Source: Dioszegia crocea (taxonomy: Eukaryota; Basidiomycota; Tremellomycetes; Tremellales; Bulleribasidiaceae). From it: DNA of 64,000 nucleotides. The stretch spans positions 744,001-808,000 of the forward strand of contig BCKK01000006.1 of the NCBI GenBank assembly GCA_001600615.1, written 5' to 3'. This document shows, piece by piece, positions 63,516 through 64,000 of this stretch (positions are counted from its first letter, which is position 1; each line of letters begins with the position of its first letter). Position numbers and translations under genes: made by a program. Below the pieces are notes generated by a model. The model was not told the DNA's origin. It made no database searches and was given only the letters and a program-made list of their open reading frames with translations.

Positions 63516-64000
63516 GGTCAGCATCACCGTCTGTGATGACCTTGTGGTTATCCCTCTGGATCTATTGTAGCATCAGGTCTTGACATCAGCAACAAAATTA
63601 GTATGTAAGATATTGGAGGGTCAGGACTCAGCGAGACCGGGCTGGAACGGAGGGCTAGAAAGGATGATCGCTCCTGGGCCGGGATCTCCAGTTTCCGACC
63701 CTTTTTCACAGCAAGAACAATATCGCAGGGGACGAGATTCCTTACATCCTTCCTCTGCATCATTAGCAGCCGTGTATGCTGTTAGCCATATGTGTGATGA
63801 GAGAAGGTACACTTTCGATGCAGAGGTATAGACCATCTAAATTTAGCTTCCGCTATTGCGCAGTCGATCACAGTCAGCGGGGAAACGTCATCAAGCTGAG
63901 CTGCTGATTTCATGGAGGCGACGTCGGATGCATAACAATTAATCGCAAAGTCGCAAGAGAAGCCCATCATCCGACTCACAACATCACACATCCTTCACAG
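63516..64000. other. End of window, no supported gene
   Basis: 485 nt. Short open frames exist on both strands, but none has splice structure or composition that would support a gene. A minus-strand gene starting beyond 64000 could have its last exon here. Confidence 0.3.

Overview
The window is nuclear DNA from a basidiomycete fungus, most likely a tremellomycetous yeast. Genes are dense on both strands. They are cut by many 40-60 nt introns with GTAAGT/GTGAGT donors and a CTGAC/CTGAT branch point just before the acceptor. Landmark genes are a fused pentafunctional AROM, an N-myristoylatable PPZ phosphatase, a Mei2-type RRM protein, and secreted proteins ending in a CPL1-like cysteine-rich domain, a basidiomycete family first known from Cryptococcus. 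No tRNA, rRNA, CRISPR array or transposon was recognised. All gene models were spliced by eye, so internal exon ends carry some uncertainty.

Layout, 0-41 kb, mostly housekeeping. An unusually short SRP72 (+) is followed by a Mei2-like RRM protein (+), a Zn(II)2Cys6 transcription factor (-), PP1 catalytic subunit (-), an amphipathic-helix protein, possibly perilipin-like (-), ornithine decarboxylase (-) and an IML2/TTC39-type TPR protein (-). Next come AROM (+), a putative HExxH metallopeptidase (+), the spliceosomal DEAD-box helicase Prp5 (-), a DUF1770/Atg43-like protein (+), PPZ phosphatase (-), TRAPP subunit Trs31 (+), a cytochrome b5-acyl-CoA dehydrogenase fusion (-) and a small probable mitochondrial protein (-).

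Layout, 41-57 kb, the most unusual part. Four consecutive paralogous genes on the + strand encode large secreted proteins of 830, 835, 850 and 1261 aa. Each has a signal peptide, then seven (eleven in the last) roughly 100-residue modules with two cysteines each, then a ten-cysteine CPL1-like tail. The module region is one uninterrupted exon of 2.2-3.5 kb, while the short tail is split by four introns at identical positions. The last copy holds a fresh in-frame triplication of a two-module block. The spacers between copies are 1.03-1.10 kb and carry predicted introns ending just before each start codon. This looks like a lineage-expanded surface or secreted effector/adhesin-like family.

Layout, 57-64 kb. 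An RQT4/ASC-1 zinc-finger protein (+), a type II membrane protein resembling GT18 glycosyltransferases (-) and a multi-pass membrane protein of unknown function (+) close the window.

The housekeeping genes do not form one pathway. Only the four-gene array is a functional cluster by homology. Three closely spaced head-to-head pairs (IML2-like/AROM, PRP5/Atg43-like, PPZ/TRS31) probably share short bidirectional promoters.
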